64,000 nt of DNA from an uncultured Bacteroidales bacterium (lineage in GTDB: Bacteria > Bacteroidota > Bacteroidia > Bacteroidales > Paludibacteraceae): the NCBI GenBank assembly GCA_902778935.1, contig CACYZT010000006.1:62001-126000 (forward strand). The letters run 5' to 3'. Of this stretch, positions 26,324 through 34,547 are shown piece after piece. Numbering within the stretch: the first letter of the stretch is position 1; each line of letters begins with the position of its first letter. A program made the position numbers and the translations under genes. The notes beneath the pieces were generated by a model that saw only the letters and a program-made list of their open reading frames with translations, did no database searches and had not been told where the DNA came from.

Positions 26324-27454
26324 ATGGCAGTAGAGATTCGACCGATACAAACCAAATGTGAGTTGCGTAAGTTCATACAGTTTGCCAATGACCTGTATGC
26401 TGATTGCCCGTATTACTGTCCGCCTTTACTGTTCGATGAGATGAACTGCTTCGACCGCGAGAGCAACCCTGCGCTCGAGGTGTGCGAGTACCAGCTTTGG
26501 ATGGCGTACCGTGATAACAAACCCGTAGGGCGTATCGCAGGAATCATCAATCATAAGGCGAACGAGAAATGGAATTACAAGCATGTCCGTTTCGGCTGGT
26601 TTGATTTCATCGATGACTTCGAGGTGAGCAAGGCACTGCTGGACACGGTAGCTGCATGGGGCGTAGCGCATGGCATGGACGCGCTCAACGGACCTGTCGG
26701 CTTCACGGATTTTGACCATGAGGGTCTCCTGCTCGAGGGATATGAGTATCCGGCGGTGATGGCGTCGCTGTATAACTATCCGTATTATGTGAAGCATATC
26801 GATCAATACGGTCTGACCAAAGAGGCGGACTGGATTGAGATGCAGGTCTATCCTCCGCAGGGCTGTCCGGAGCGACTCGTGCGTATCGCAGAGATCGTCA
26901 AGCAGCGCTCCCATGTGCGTATCGACAAAGTGAAGAACTCACGCGAGCTCGTGCGCAAATACGGCATTCAGTATATGGACGTGATAGACGAAGCATACCA
27001 GAAACTCTATAACTTCCAGCCGATGACCGTCAAGCAGAAGAACTACTACAAGAATATGTATTTCCCGCTGCTGAACTTCGATTTTGTGACGCTCGTGGTC
27101 AATGAGAAAGACGAGATAGTGGGTGTAGGTCTCGGCATGCCGGATATATCGGACGCTTTGCGTAAGTGCGGCGGTAAACTGTTCCCCTTCGGATGGTATT
27201 ATCTGCTCAAAGCACTCAAAGCAAAGAAGATGGAAGCCTTCAGTTTTCTGCTCATCGCCATCCGACCCGACTACCAGGACAAGGGTATCAACGCGCTCTT
27301 CTTTGAGGACCAGATACCCTATATCAACCAATATGGTATCACTCGATTGGAGACAACCAATATACTGGAAGCGAACACGAAGAATATAGCTAACTTTACG
27401 CAGTTTGACCATAAGATACACAAGCGTCATCGTGCGTATATATTGCAACTCTGA
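26324..27454 (+). CDS. GNAT-like acyltransferase, uncharacterised
   Basis: The 376 residues appear to be two acetyltransferase-fold parts: N-terminal with W-M-A-Y-R-D-N-K-P-V-G-R-I-A-G-I-I near 62-79, and C-terminal with L-V-V-N-E-K-D-E-I-V-G-V-G and a final E-T-T-N-I-L-E-A-N segment. Proteins of this make-up are widespread in Bacteroidales and unstudied. It starts 11 bp after trxB, and its stop overlaps the next start (TGATG), so it belongs to the same operon. The substrate is unknown. Confidence 0.65.
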   Translation: MAVEIRPIQTKCELRKFIQFANDLYADCPYYCPPLLFDEMNCFDRESNPALEVCEYQLWMAYRDNKPVGRIAGIINHKANEKWNYKHVRFGWFDFIDDFEVSKALLDTVAAWGVAHGMDALNGPVGFTDFDHEGLLLEGYEYPAVMASLYNYPYYVKHIDQYGLTKEADWIEMQVYPPQGCPERLVRIAEIVKQRSHVRIDKVKNSRELVRKYGIQYMDVIDEAYQKLYNFQPMTVKQKNYYKNMYFPLLNFDFVTLVVNEKDEIVGVGLGMPDISDALRKCGGKLFPFGWYYLLKALKAKKMEAFSFLLIAIRPDYQDKGINALFFEDQIPYINQYGITRLETTNILEANTKNIANFTQFDHKIHKRHRAYILQL

Positions 27455-27924
27455 TGGCTGTTGGACAAAGGGCATATAAGATGGCTCAGGAGAAACTGGA
27501 TGCCTATATCCACGAGAATGGAAAGAGGTTTTCTCCGGTTCGCAATATGATATTGGAGCAGGTATGCGCTTTGCCGCAACCGTTTACGGCGGAGCAGTTA
27601 CAAGAAGCCTGTGCAGGCGAACGGATATCGCAAGCATCCATATACAATGCGCTGCAGTTGTTCCTGAAATTGCACATCATCAGTGCTACTAAGCGCCAGC
27701 AAGGACAATCCGTTACGGAGTACGAACTGACGACCGTCAATACGATACGGATGCAGCAGTTATGCTGCCGGTGCGGACGAGTGACGGAGATACACGACCA
27801 GGCTATCACTCGATTGTTGCGCGAAAGAGCCTATCAGAATTTTAAAATGCAGCGCTTCACGCTCTTAGTATATGGCGAATGTAGGAAGTGCCGCAAATCG
27901 GAAACAGACAAAAAGAAGAAATAA
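27454..27924 (+). CDS. Fur-family regulator lacking the usual metal-sensing histidines
   Basis: The N-terminal winged helix is clear (F-S-P-V-R-N-M-I-L-E-Q-V near 30; I-S-Q-A-S-I-Y-N-A-L near 64). The C-terminal domain keeps two structural zinc pairs (C-C-R-C-G near 107 and C-R-K-C near 144). The H-H-D-H motif before the first pair is replaced by N-T-I-R-M-Q-Q-L, and the His before L-L-V-Y-G-E-C is missing. It may therefore sense something other than iron, or act constitutively (inference). It overlaps the upstream gene by 1 bp. Confidence 0.8.
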   Translation: MAVGQRAYKMAQEKLDAYIHENGKRFSPVRNMILEQVCALPQPFTAEQLQEACAGERISQASIYNALQLFLKLHIISATKRQQGQSVTEYELTTVNTIRMQQLCCRCGRVTEIHDQAITRLLRERAYQNFKMQRFTLLVYGECRKCRKSETDKKKK

Positions 27925-27926
27925 GT

Positions 27927-28613
27927 ATGACATCGTTATATTGGATATTATTTATCGGCATCGTTCTCGCGAGTTGGTTAGTGTCGATGTCCGTTGAAGC
28001 GAAATACAAGAAATATTCGCAAAACCGTCTGCCGCTTACCGGAAAAGAGGTAGCGCAGAAAATGCTGAATGACAACGGTATTTATGACGTTCGTATTACC
28101 TGCGTCAAAGGTCAGTTGACCGACCATTATAACCCGGCAACCAAGACAGTAAACCTGTCGGAAGGTGTGTATAACGGAGCCAATGTGGCTGCTGCTGCGG
28201 TGGCAGCACATGAGTGCGGTCATGCTTTGCAGCATGCACAGGCGTACGGCCCGCTCAAACTGCGTTCAGCGCTGGTACCCGTCGTCTCGTTCAGCAGTAA
28301 CTGGGTGACATGGATTATCTTGGGCGGCCTGCTGCTCCTGGGTACGAGAGCAGGGCATGTGATGCTCCTGGTCGGTATAGGCCTCTATGCTATCCTGACG
28401 CTGTTCTCGTTCATCACTCTGCCGGTGGAAGTGAACGCCAGCCAACGAGCAGTCAACTGGTTGGAAGAGTCCGGTATCACCGACCGCGAGACCACGCAAA
28501 TGGCCAGTGACGCACTCCATAGTGCCGCTTATACCTATGTGGTTGCAGCCCTCAGTTCGCTTGCCACGCTGATGTACTATATCATGCTCGCCTTAGGCAG
28601 CAGAAGAAATTAA
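27927..28613 (+). CDS. YugP-family membrane zinc metallopeptidase
   Basis: The 228 residues from the ATG at 27927 (2 bp after the Fur-like stop) carry one N-terminal helix, the zinc motif His95-E-C-G-His99, and several C-terminal membrane helices (L-G-G-L-L-L-L-G; V-V-A-A-L-S-S-L-A-T-L-M-Y-Y). This matches the neutral zinc metallopeptidase family of YugP type. Substrates are not known. It ends the ftsK-trxB transcript; tRNA-Arg begins 20 bp later. Confidence 0.85.
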   Translation: MTSLYWILFIGIVLASWLVSMSVEAKYKKYSQNRLPLTGKEVAQKMLNDNGIYDVRITCVKGQLTDHYNPATKTVNLSEGVYNGANVAAAAVAAHECGHALQHAQAYGPLKLRSALVPVVSFSSNWVTWIILGGLLLLGTRAGHVMLLVGIGLYAILTLFSFITLPVEVNASQRAVNWLEESGITDRETTQMASDALHSAAYTYVVAALSSLATLMYYIMLALGSRRN

Positions 28614-28633
28614 CATACGCGTCTCTGACGCAC

Positions 28634-28707
28634 GGCCCCGTAGCTCAATTGAATAGAGTGTCAGATTCCGGTTCTGAAGGTTCTGGGTTTGAGCCCCAGC
28701 GGGGTCA
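28634..28707 (+). tRNA. tRNA-Arg (anticodon CCG)
   Basis: The cloverleaf is complete: acceptor ggccccg / cggggtc, D arm gctc...gagt, anticodon stem tcaga / tctga with loop ttccggt, T arm ctggg-tttgagc-cccag. The discriminator is A, and CCA is not encoded. The last 13 nt, plus one more, recur twice downstream. Confidence 0.92.
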
Positions 28708-28818
28708 CAGAGCAGAAGCTCGCACCGCAGGTGCAAATTAGTAAATTTGCCCAGCGGGGTCACAGAGCAGAAGCTCGCACCGCAGGTGCAAATTAGTCAA
28801 TTTGCCCAGCGGGGTCAC
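28695..28818 (+). repeat. 55-bp tandem repeat containing the tRNA-Arg 3' end
   Basis: cccagcggggtcac occurs at 28695, 28750 and 28805, exactly 55 bp apart, so the tRNA 3' end is present three times. The 41-bp spacer is the same in both units except one base. It consists of three small perfect hairpins: gagc-agaa-gctc, gcacc-gca-ggtgc and caaatt-agta-aatttg (agtc in unit 2). The pattern looks like stacked integration (att) scars. Confidence 0.8.
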
Positions 28819-28819
28819 G

Positions 28820-28852
28820 AAAACGCCACAACTCGATGTTGCGGCGTTTTTT
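28820..28852 (+). terminator. Terminator behind tRNA-Arg
   Basis: The stem aaaacgcc-a-caac / gttg-c-ggcgtttt closes on tcgat, followed by a T-tract. Confidence 0.8.
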
Positions 28853-28894
28853 ATTGACGATTAGACGATTGACGATTTATCAAGTACTATTTAG

Positions 28895-30178
28895 TCATTT
28901 ACTATTTAGCAATTTGACATCTACGATTATGGGGTCGTGGTCAGCGTAGCGGTGCATCGATTTGTCCTTCATCTTGTATGCCCCGTGCGAGTAGTACCAG
29001 TCGGCGTTGATATGCCACGGCCGCACGCGCACAATCTGCACAGCCATGCTCGGACTGGCAAAGCAGCGGTCGAGATAACCCGCTTCGCCTTTGAAACTGT
29101 ACGAGTAGTCGTTCGCTTGTCCCAGCGGTAACATCTCTGCATAACCGGCACGGACGATAGCTTGGATAGGCCCTTCCTGGGTATAGCAGTTGTAGTCGCC
29201 AAGTAGCAGGATGTCTGTATCGCCGAAGTGCTCTACGGCTTGAGGCAGCATAACTAACAGCGAATCGGTATTCTGCATTCGCTTGAGATGGGTGTCGTAG
29301 TTACCACGGCCTGCGCGTTTGGATTTGAGATGGTTGAGGCTGATGATAAACCGTTCGCCGGTGGTTGTCTCTTCAAAAGGCATGGCGAACATCCGCGCGT
29401 AGTAATGATTAGCCGTGTCGCGATAGGCAGAGAGCGGTTCGGCGCATGTGCGCACGCGTTTCGTATTATAGATAAAGCACCCGCCTATGCGGTCATTGTC
29501 CGCCAAAGGCATTGTGGCGTACGCATAGTGCTGACAGCCTTTGTTCAGCGCTTCGAGGAGCATCCGAGGTGCTTTGTCGCCTACCTGCATCTCGCAGCAC
29601 GCGATGATATCGGCATGCATGGCTCGTAACGCTTTGACTACCTTCCGCGTCTTCATCGCTTGCTGGGCAGGCGTGGTGCGCTTGTGTGCATAGCCGCCTA
29701 GGTCGGCGAAGTAATTCTCTATATTCGCACCTACTATACGCAATTCCTTTTTGCGCGGTTTGGGCAAGCGGTCCTTCGGCTGATGACGCGTCATGACAGA
29801 CTTGCCGGTCAGTAGTTGTCGCGGACCTGTCACGCGCGCCTGCAGACCCCGTATCACATCGCCCGTGCGCACATCGTAATACGCGTTGCGACAATGCAGA
29901 CACACGCTGGAGGCATGATTGTGCGCTTGAATCGCATAGTACATCGTGCTGTCTCCGTCCGCCAGACCAAGGGCGCGTTCGTCCGGACAGAACAGACGCT
30001 CCGGAGCCAGTAACAGCGAGTCGAAGAAACTGCCGCACACCACGAGTGGGGTAGTGATGAGTACGGTCTGATTGGTGTAATGAGACCAATCGGCTTGCAA
30101 TTGCTCTAATGAAACACGCTCCACCGCGTGAACGGAGAGCGTGCTGATGATGAATAGAAAAAGAATGTGTTTTCTCAT
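28895..30178 (-). CDS. Secreted endonuclease/exonuclease/phosphatase-family protein
   Basis: The start at 30178 gives a signal peptide (ILFLFIISTLSVHA) and 427 residues. An N-terminal OB-like segment (Q-T-V-L-I-T-T-P-L-V-V near 25-60) precedes an EEP nuclease fold: I-V-G-A-N-I-E-N-Y near 145, C-C-E-M-Q near 193, L-G-D-Y-N-C near 340, and D-H-D-P near 415. It probably cuts extracellular nucleic acids or phosphoesters; the metal-binding residues appear intact. Its ATG lies 3 bp after tRNA-fMet on the same strand, so the two may be one transcript. An earlier in-frame start at 30205 lies inside the tRNA and is rejected. Confidence 0.8.
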   Translation of the reverse strand: MRKHILFLFIISTLSVHAVERVSLEQLQADWSHYTNQTVLITTPLVVCGSFFDSLLLAPERLFCPDERALGLADGDSTMYYAIQAHNHASSVCLHCRNAYYDVRTGDVIRGLQARVTGPRQLLTGKSVMTRHQPKDRLPKPRKKELRIVGANIENYFADLGGYAHKRTTPAQQAMKTRKVVKALRAMHADIIACCEMQVGDKAPRMLLEALNKGCQHYAYATMPLADNDRIGGCFIYNTKRVRTCAEPLSAYRDTANHYYARMFAMPFEETTTGERFIISLNHLKSKRAGRGNYDTHLKRMQNTDSLLVMLPQAVEHFGDTDILLLGDYNCYTQEGPIQAIVRAGYAEMLPLGQANDYSYSFKGEAGYLDRCFASPSMAVQIVRVRPWHINADWYYSHGAYKMKDKSMHRYADHDPIIVDVKLLNSK

Positions 30179-30181
30179 AAG

Positions 30182-30253
<72 letters not shown>

Positions 30254-30301
30254 ATACATCTTCCGAGGACAGCCAAAAGGACTATTTCTCAAAAGCGGGT
30301 G

Positions 30302-30332
30302 CAAAGGTACTGCTTTTTTTTGACATAACCAA
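30302..30332 (-). promoter_or_regulatory. Promoter of tRNA-fMet
   Basis: On the minus strand TACCTTTG (-7) occupies 30309-30302 and TTG (-33) occupies 30332-30330, with a 20-nt spacer. It lies about 50 bp before the tRNA, back to back with a plus-strand promoter 90 bp away. Confidence 0.75.
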
Positions 30333-30422
30333 AAAAAACGAGCATTTTTTTGCAAAAATGTGCAATTTCTGCGTTTTTGCGTGCAAAATTTGAAGTTCTT
30401 TCTCCTTTTTTGACATCTATTC

Positions 30423-30453
30423 TTGCATATTTGCATTTTTTGTTGTACCTTTG
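30423..30453 (+). promoter_or_regulatory. Promoter of the GDSL esterase gene
   Basis: TTG at 30423-30425 and TACCTTTG at 30446-30453, spaced by 20 nt, 19 bp upstream of the start codon. Confidence 0.75.
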
Positions 30454-30472
30454 CAACCTAATTTTATTTAGC

Positions 30473-31792
30473 ATGCGAAAAGTCTTAATCCTTATTTTAT
30501 GTTCCGTCTTTCTTGTTCCCGTATGGGGTGCGAAACGGAAAGTGCACACTATCGGTGATAGCACGATGTCGGAATACAAGCCTTCGGCGACACCCAAACG
30601 CGGATGGGGTATGTATCTTCAGGCTTTCTTCAAGACCGATTCGGTAAAAGTGAATAACCGCGGTAAATCAGGTGCTTCTACCCGTACCTTCTACGAGACT
30701 GAGGCTTTGTGGCCGAGCGTGAAGAGTCAAATGGAAGCCGGTGATTATCTTATTATCCAGTTCGCCCACAACGACGAGAAATGCAAAGGCGAAGATGTCT
30801 ATGTCAAGAATGCCGACCTTCGTGCTTTAGGCATGGATACACTGACCGATATGCGTGGTACCGAACCGAATACGACCTACAAGGAGTATTTGGGCAAATT
30901 CATTCATGAGGCGCGTGAATTGGGTGTGACGCCCATTCTGATGGCGCCTATCTGCCGTGCTTACTTCCTGCCGGATGGCACTATCAATGATGAGGGAAGG
31001 CATAAACTTGGTCCCAACAAAGACTATGTGCGCTGTATGCGCGAGGTGGCTGAAGAGATGGATGTTCCTTTCCTCGATATGACGGAGCGCAGTCGTGCCT
31101 TATACGAAAAAAACGGGCAGAACTACTGCATGCGTATGTTCTTCAACTGCGGCGACAAGACGCACACCGGTGCTGCCGGAGGAATGGCAATAGCTCAATT
31201 GGCGAATGATCTGATTACGGAGTGCGACCGCTTGGCGGAGATGCGACCATGGATGAATCCGCTGTCTATGCAGCGCTACGAAGCCTATGCGCAAGCGATA
31301 GAGGAGAAAGGCAAGATGGCGGCATTCAAGGCACAAGGTATATCGTTCAAGCAGACACTCAAGCCGGCAGGGACAAAGAACCTGAAACTCGTTCACCATG
31401 AGTATATGCCGACGAGCGAACTATGGCCTGCGGGTGAGATAGACGAAGTAGCCAACCGCTATGTCGAGTTCCTCATCGCGGCGGAGAAGAAAAGAGCGCT
31501 GGTGATAGACCGTATTGTTGTGCCCGTATGTGCTCGAGGCGGTAACGGTATGAATATCCATATCAACTACGGTTTCGGCAACCAGTTCAGAGACGTGACG
31601 ACCGCTTATGAGAATACGGCACTGAAGAAGGGGCAACCTATCCTGGTGACGCTTGACCAACCGATATTAGTGCCGGCAGGCGAGATACTCCATATCCGCG
31701 TATTACCGTGGTATGACTCCGATGGCAAGCCGCAGAAAGGCAAAGGTCTTGAATTGGGCGATGTTCAGGTATCGGGAAAGAAACTGAACTAA
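30473..31792 (+). CDS. Secreted SGNH/GDSL esterase (rhamnogalacturonan acetylesterase-like)
   Basis: The signal peptide ends near residue 20 (V-W-G-A). The SGNH blocks follow: I-G-D-S-T with catalytic Ser30, N-N-R-G-K-S-G near 63, H-N-D-E-K near 104, and the C-terminal D-K-T-H with Asp228 and His231. This matches CE12-type acetylesterases that remove acetyl groups from pectic sugars. A further 200 residues with a beta-sandwich look follow, so it is longer than the basic enzyme and probably binds its substrate with this part. The start is set by the promoter 19 bp upstream. Confidence 0.85.
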   Translation: MRKVLILILCSVFLVPVWGAKRKVHTIGDSTMSEYKPSATPKRGWGMYLQAFFKTDSVKVNNRGKSGASTRTFYETEALWPSVKSQMEAGDYLIIQFAHNDEKCKGEDVYVKNADLRALGMDTLTDMRGTEPNTTYKEYLGKFIHEARELGVTPILMAPICRAYFLPDGTINDEGRHKLGPNKDYVRCMREVAEEMDVPFLDMTERSRALYEKNGQNYCMRMFFNCGDKTHTGAAGGMAIAQLANDLITECDRLAEMRPWMNPLSMQRYEAYAQAIEEKGKMAAFKAQGISFKQTLKPAGTKNLKLVHHEYMPTSELWPAGEIDEVANRYVEFLIAAEKKRALVIDRIVVPVCARGGNGMNIHINYGFGNQFRDVTTAYENTALKKGQPILVTLDQPILVPAGEILHIRVLPWYDSDGKPQKGKGLELGDVQVSGKKLN

Positions 31793-31814
31793 CAGTCGGT
31801 TCAATATGCTACGA

Positions 31815-31840
31815 AAAGAGCCACCTTGACGGGTGGCTCT
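31815..31840 (-). terminator. Terminator of the exbB-exbD operon
   Basis: A perfect 8-bp stem, gagccacc / ggtggctc, followed on the minus strand by a short T-tract. It may also stop the convergent esterase transcript. Confidence 0.7.
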
Positions 31841-31878
31841 ATCGTTTGCTCAGCTATCAGAACAGCTTTGTTTTCTGC

Positions 31879-32349
31879 TTAATAGCTGGTACGTTGCGTA
31901 GCAGCGTAGCTGATCTTCAGTGCGTATGCGCGACGCAGTTCCTGCTTGATGTCAGCGATGACACCCATGCGTGTCTCCTTGTCGGCCTTAATCGAAACGG
32001 TCATCAAACCCTGCTCGCTCTCTTTCATAGACGAACGCTCATTAACGATATATTCGCCAATCTCCTTCGTCTCTGCGAAAGCATCATCGAGTTGGATACG
32101 CGTCTCAGCACCATACTGCTTGCGGAACTCTGCGGTCGGCGTACCGACGTAGATATAGCGCACGAGTGATTTCTTCTCCAGCTTGGTGAGTTCGGTAGCC
32201 TGCGGTGTCTTGAATTGCACCTTGTAGGTCACCTCCTTCATCGAAGTAACGGACATGAAGAAGAACAGCAGCATGAAGATAATATCAGGGAGCGACGACG
32301 TATTCAACGCCGGCATCTCACGTTTCTCATTTCTACGTATCTTTGCCAT
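31879..32349 (-). CDS. exbD: ExbD/TolR biopolymer transport protein, second copy
   Basis: From the ATG at 32349 the product has 156 residues: a short charged N-terminus, one membrane helix (I-I-F-M-L-L-F-F-F-M near 25), with the essential Asp of L-P-D-I-I just before it, and a periplasmic domain. ExbD with ExbB uses the proton gradient to energise TonB. The stop of the upstream exbD is 1 bp away, so the two are co-translated. Two ExbD copies behind one ExbB is usual in Bacteroidales. Confidence 0.88.
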   Translation of the reverse strand: MAKIRRNEKREMPALNTSSLPDIIFMLLFFFMSVTSMKEVTYKVQFKTPQATELTKLEKKSLVRYIYVGTPTAEFRKQYGAETRIQLDDAFAETKEIGEYIVNERSSMKESEQGLMTVSIKADKETRMGVIADIKQELRRAYALKISYAATQRTSY

Positions 32350-32350
32350 A

Positions 32351-32932
32351 TCAGTTTCCTCCGTAGTTTTTAGGCTCAGCCTCCGAAATCTTCTGAGGAT
32401 AGATCTTTTGAATCTGCTTTTGCTGATCCTCATCGAGTTCGTTGTAGCCTTTGTGGAAATACTTCTGCGCGCATTCTTCACGCAATTCATTATACGCCGC
32501 TACGAGTTCGTTCTGAACATCCAGGTACGCCTGATATTGGGTATCGACGTCATTCTGGACAGAGATAACGTGGTCCTTGGTGTATTTGATAACACCGAAC
32601 GGAGCACCGAAATCCTCTTCGAACAATTTCGGATAGTAATCCGCATTGCTCTCGTTCTTAATAAACTCTTTAGCTCTCTCGCGAAGCTGCTTCACATCCA
32701 TCAACTGGCCTTGTACCATCAGTTGGTTAGCAGAGTTAATCTTCACTACCAACAGGTTGCGCTTGTTAATATCCTTATCCTCGATTTTCTGGTCGGGAGG
32801 AATAGGGGCAGGCAGACGGCGAGCCAGTCCTTGGTTCACATCCATAGAGGTGGTTACCAAGAAGAAAATCAGCAACAGGAACGAGATGTCGGCCATAGAG
32901 CTGGCGTTAATCTGTGGGATTTTCTTTGCCAT
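32351..32932 (-). CDS. exbD: ExbD/TolR biopolymer transport protein, first copy
   Basis: A 193-residue protein beginning M-A-K-K-I-P-Q-I-N-A-S-S-M-A-D-I-S-F-L-L, with the conserved Asp15 next to the membrane helix (LLLIFFLVTTSMD). The periplasmic part is longer than the family's typical 140 residues, with a Gln/Glu/Tyr-rich helical insert near 125-190. Its different length suggests the two ExbD subunits are not interchangeable. It follows the small membrane-protein gene at 32945 by 12 bp. Confidence 0.88.
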   Translation of the reverse strand: MAKKIPQINASSMADISFLLLIFFLVTTSMDVNQGLARRLPAPIPPDQKIEDKDINKRNLLVVKINSANQLMVQGQLMDVKQLRERAKEFIKNESNADYYPKLFEEDFGAPFGVIKYTKDHVISVQNDVDTQYQAYLDVQNELVAAYNELREECAQKYFHKGYNELDEDQQKQIQKIYPQKISEAEPKNYGGN

Positions 32933-32944
32933 GATAAATGTGAT

Positions 32945-33421
32945 TTACTTCAGTTTTCTTGTGTGGATATATCCCCAAATCATTGTACAGAGGGTAGCAG
33001 CGATCAGGAAGTAGCATGCATAGATGACTGCGTCAGCCAGCTGTGCCCATGCGCCTTGGTTATCTGTACCTTCGTAACCGATGATATTGATTTTCTCCGG
33101 GCTGCCGAGGAACCAGCAAACGAGCGCCAAGCAAACAAAGCCGGCTACAACGCCAAGCGTCATGTATGCTTTACGGCGGTTGGTCTTCCAGTTATTAACA
33201 AATTCAACGACTACCACTGCAAGGGTAATGAGAACTACAAGTCCGAACAGGATGTAGTTCCAAACGAGGAAGGCATCGGTGAAACGAGGAATATCCAGAA
33301 AATCACCAGCCACCTCAAGACTACCATTAGAGCCACCGAGGAAGAACATCAGAATGAACACGATGCCCAGACCCAGCAATGCCCATAAGGCAATCTTTGG
33401 TATCATTTTATAGTTTTTCAT
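32945..33421 (-). CDS. Small membrane protein of the exb operon
   Basis: The 158 residues hold four likely transmembrane helices (A-L-L-G-L-G-I-V-F-I-L-M-F-F near 13, L-F-G-L-V-V-L-I-T-L near 58, M-T-L-G-V-V-A-G-F-V near 87, Y-F-L-I-A-A-T-L near 137). A gene of this kind lies between exbB and exbD in many Bacteroidales, implying a role in the same energising complex, but it has no known function. The gap to exbB (33422-33497) holds an atttacaa repeat. Confidence 0.7.
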   Translation of the reverse strand: MKNYKMIPKIALWALLGLGIVFILMFFLGGSNGSLEVAGDFLDIPRFTDAFLVWNYILFGLVVLITLAVVVVEFVNNWKTNRRKAYMTLGVVAGFVCLALVCWFLGSPEKINIIGYEGTDNQGAWAQLADAVIYACYFLIAATLCTMIWGYIHTRKLK

Positions 33422-33497
33422 AAAGTAATTTACAATTTAATGATTTAACAATTTACAATTAACATTGCTCAAGCAATCCGTAAAATGCCATTATAAA

Positions 33498-34319
33498 TTA
33501 CTTCTTCTGAGCTTTGTCGTACTCTACTACGATATCGAGCAGGCTAATCGAGCTGTCCTCCATCTCGTTTACCAGACCCTCGATGAGGCTGAGGATGTAG
33601 TTATAGAACAACTGCAGAACAATAGCAATAATCAAACCGAGCAAGGTGGTCAAAAGAGCGACCTTGATACCACCGGCAACAACGGTAGCCGAGATATCAC
33701 CCACCTGTTGAATCTTATCGAAGGCAGCGATCATACCGATGATGGTACCCAAGAATCCGAGAGACGGAGCGATAGAGATGAAGAGCGAAATCCAAGAGAG
33801 GTTCTTCTCCAGCAAACCGAGCTGAACACCACCGTAGGAAGCAACAGTCTTCTCCACTACGTCGATACCCTCGTCATAGCGGCTGAGACCTTGATAGAAG
33901 ATAGAAGCCACAGGGCCACGAGTGTTACGGCAAACGTCAAGAGCTTTCTCAATGCCACCCTCTTTGAGCGCAGCCTCGATATTAGCGAGCAACTCTTTGG
34001 TGTTCGTTTTGCTCAAAGACAGATAGATAATACGCTCGATACACAGCGCAAGACCGAAAACGAGAGTAACGAGAGTAAGCGCCATAAAGCCGGCACCACC
34101 TTCGATAAATTTCGTCTTCAGCGTTTTGTGAAGAGCTACTAAACCGCCAGCCTCCTCAGCGGGAGCCTCAACTGCTTCTTCTACTGCTGCAGGAGCAGCT
34201 TCGTCTACGTTCTCTACAGCTGCCTCCTCTGCAGGAGCGGCTGCATCTTGTGCCATTACAACTGCGCTGCCGAATGTCAGCATAGCCAGTACCGTAAGGG
34301 TTGCAAATACTTTTTTCAT
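33498..34319 (-). CDS. exbB: ExbB/TolQ/MotA proton-channel protein
   Basis: The 273 residues begin with a signal-like helix. An Ala/Glu-rich linker (about 25-62, A-P-A-E-E-A-A-V-E-N-V) follows, then three membrane helices with the conserved G-F-L-G-T-I-I-G-M block near 192. The extra N-terminal periplasmic extension is common in this phylum. The complex powers TonB-dependent transporters such as the SusC of this window. The transcript may begin at the tRNA-Ser promoter, since no good -7 element lies between the tRNA and this gene. Confidence 0.9.
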   Translation of the reverse strand: MKKVFATLTVLAMLTFGSAVVMAQDAAAPAEEAAVENVDEAAPAAVEEAVEAPAEEAGGLVALHKTLKTKFIEGGAGFMALTLVTLVFGLALCIERIIYLSLSKTNTKELLANIEAALKEGGIEKALDVCRNTRGPVASIFYQGLSRYDEGIDVVEKTVASYGGVQLGLLEKNLSWISLFISIAPSLGFLGTIIGMIAAFDKIQQVGDISATVVAGGIKVALLTTLLGLIIAIVLQLFYNYILSLIEGLVNEMEDSSISLLDIVVEYDKAQKK

Positions 34320-34383
34320 GAGATAATAAAATTAAATTTTGTTATTTGATTTGTGTTTTTTGTTAGTTGGCATTCCATTTTTG

Positions 34384-34471
34384 CGGAGAGACGGGGATTC
34401 GAACCCCGGAAACCCTTTTGGAGTTTACACGCTTTCCAGGCGTGCCTCTTCAACCACTCGAGCATCTCTCC
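34384..34471 (-). tRNA. tRNA-Ser (anticodon GGA)
   Basis: The minus strand gives a type II tRNA: acceptor ggagaga / tctctcc, anticodon arm cacgc-ctggaaa-gcgtg, a long variable arm and T arm cgggg-ttcgaat-ccccg. Discriminator G; CCA not encoded. Confidence 0.92.
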
Positions 34472-34487
34472 TTCCAATATTCGGCTA

Positions 34488-34518
34488 CAAAGGTACTGCT
34501 TTTTTTGCAAATACGCAA
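34488..34518 (-). promoter_or_regulatory. Promoter of tRNA-Ser(GGA), possibly also of exbB
   Basis: On the minus strand TACCTTTG (-7) covers 34495-34488 and TTG (-33) covers 34518-34516, with a 20-nt spacer. Confidence 0.75.
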
Positions 34519-34547
34519 GTATTTGTGCTTTTTTTTACATTTTTTCG

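Noticed and set aside
28695-28818. CRISPR array
   Set aside because: The units are directly adjacent, contain the tRNA end, and have no variable spacers; no cas gene is near.
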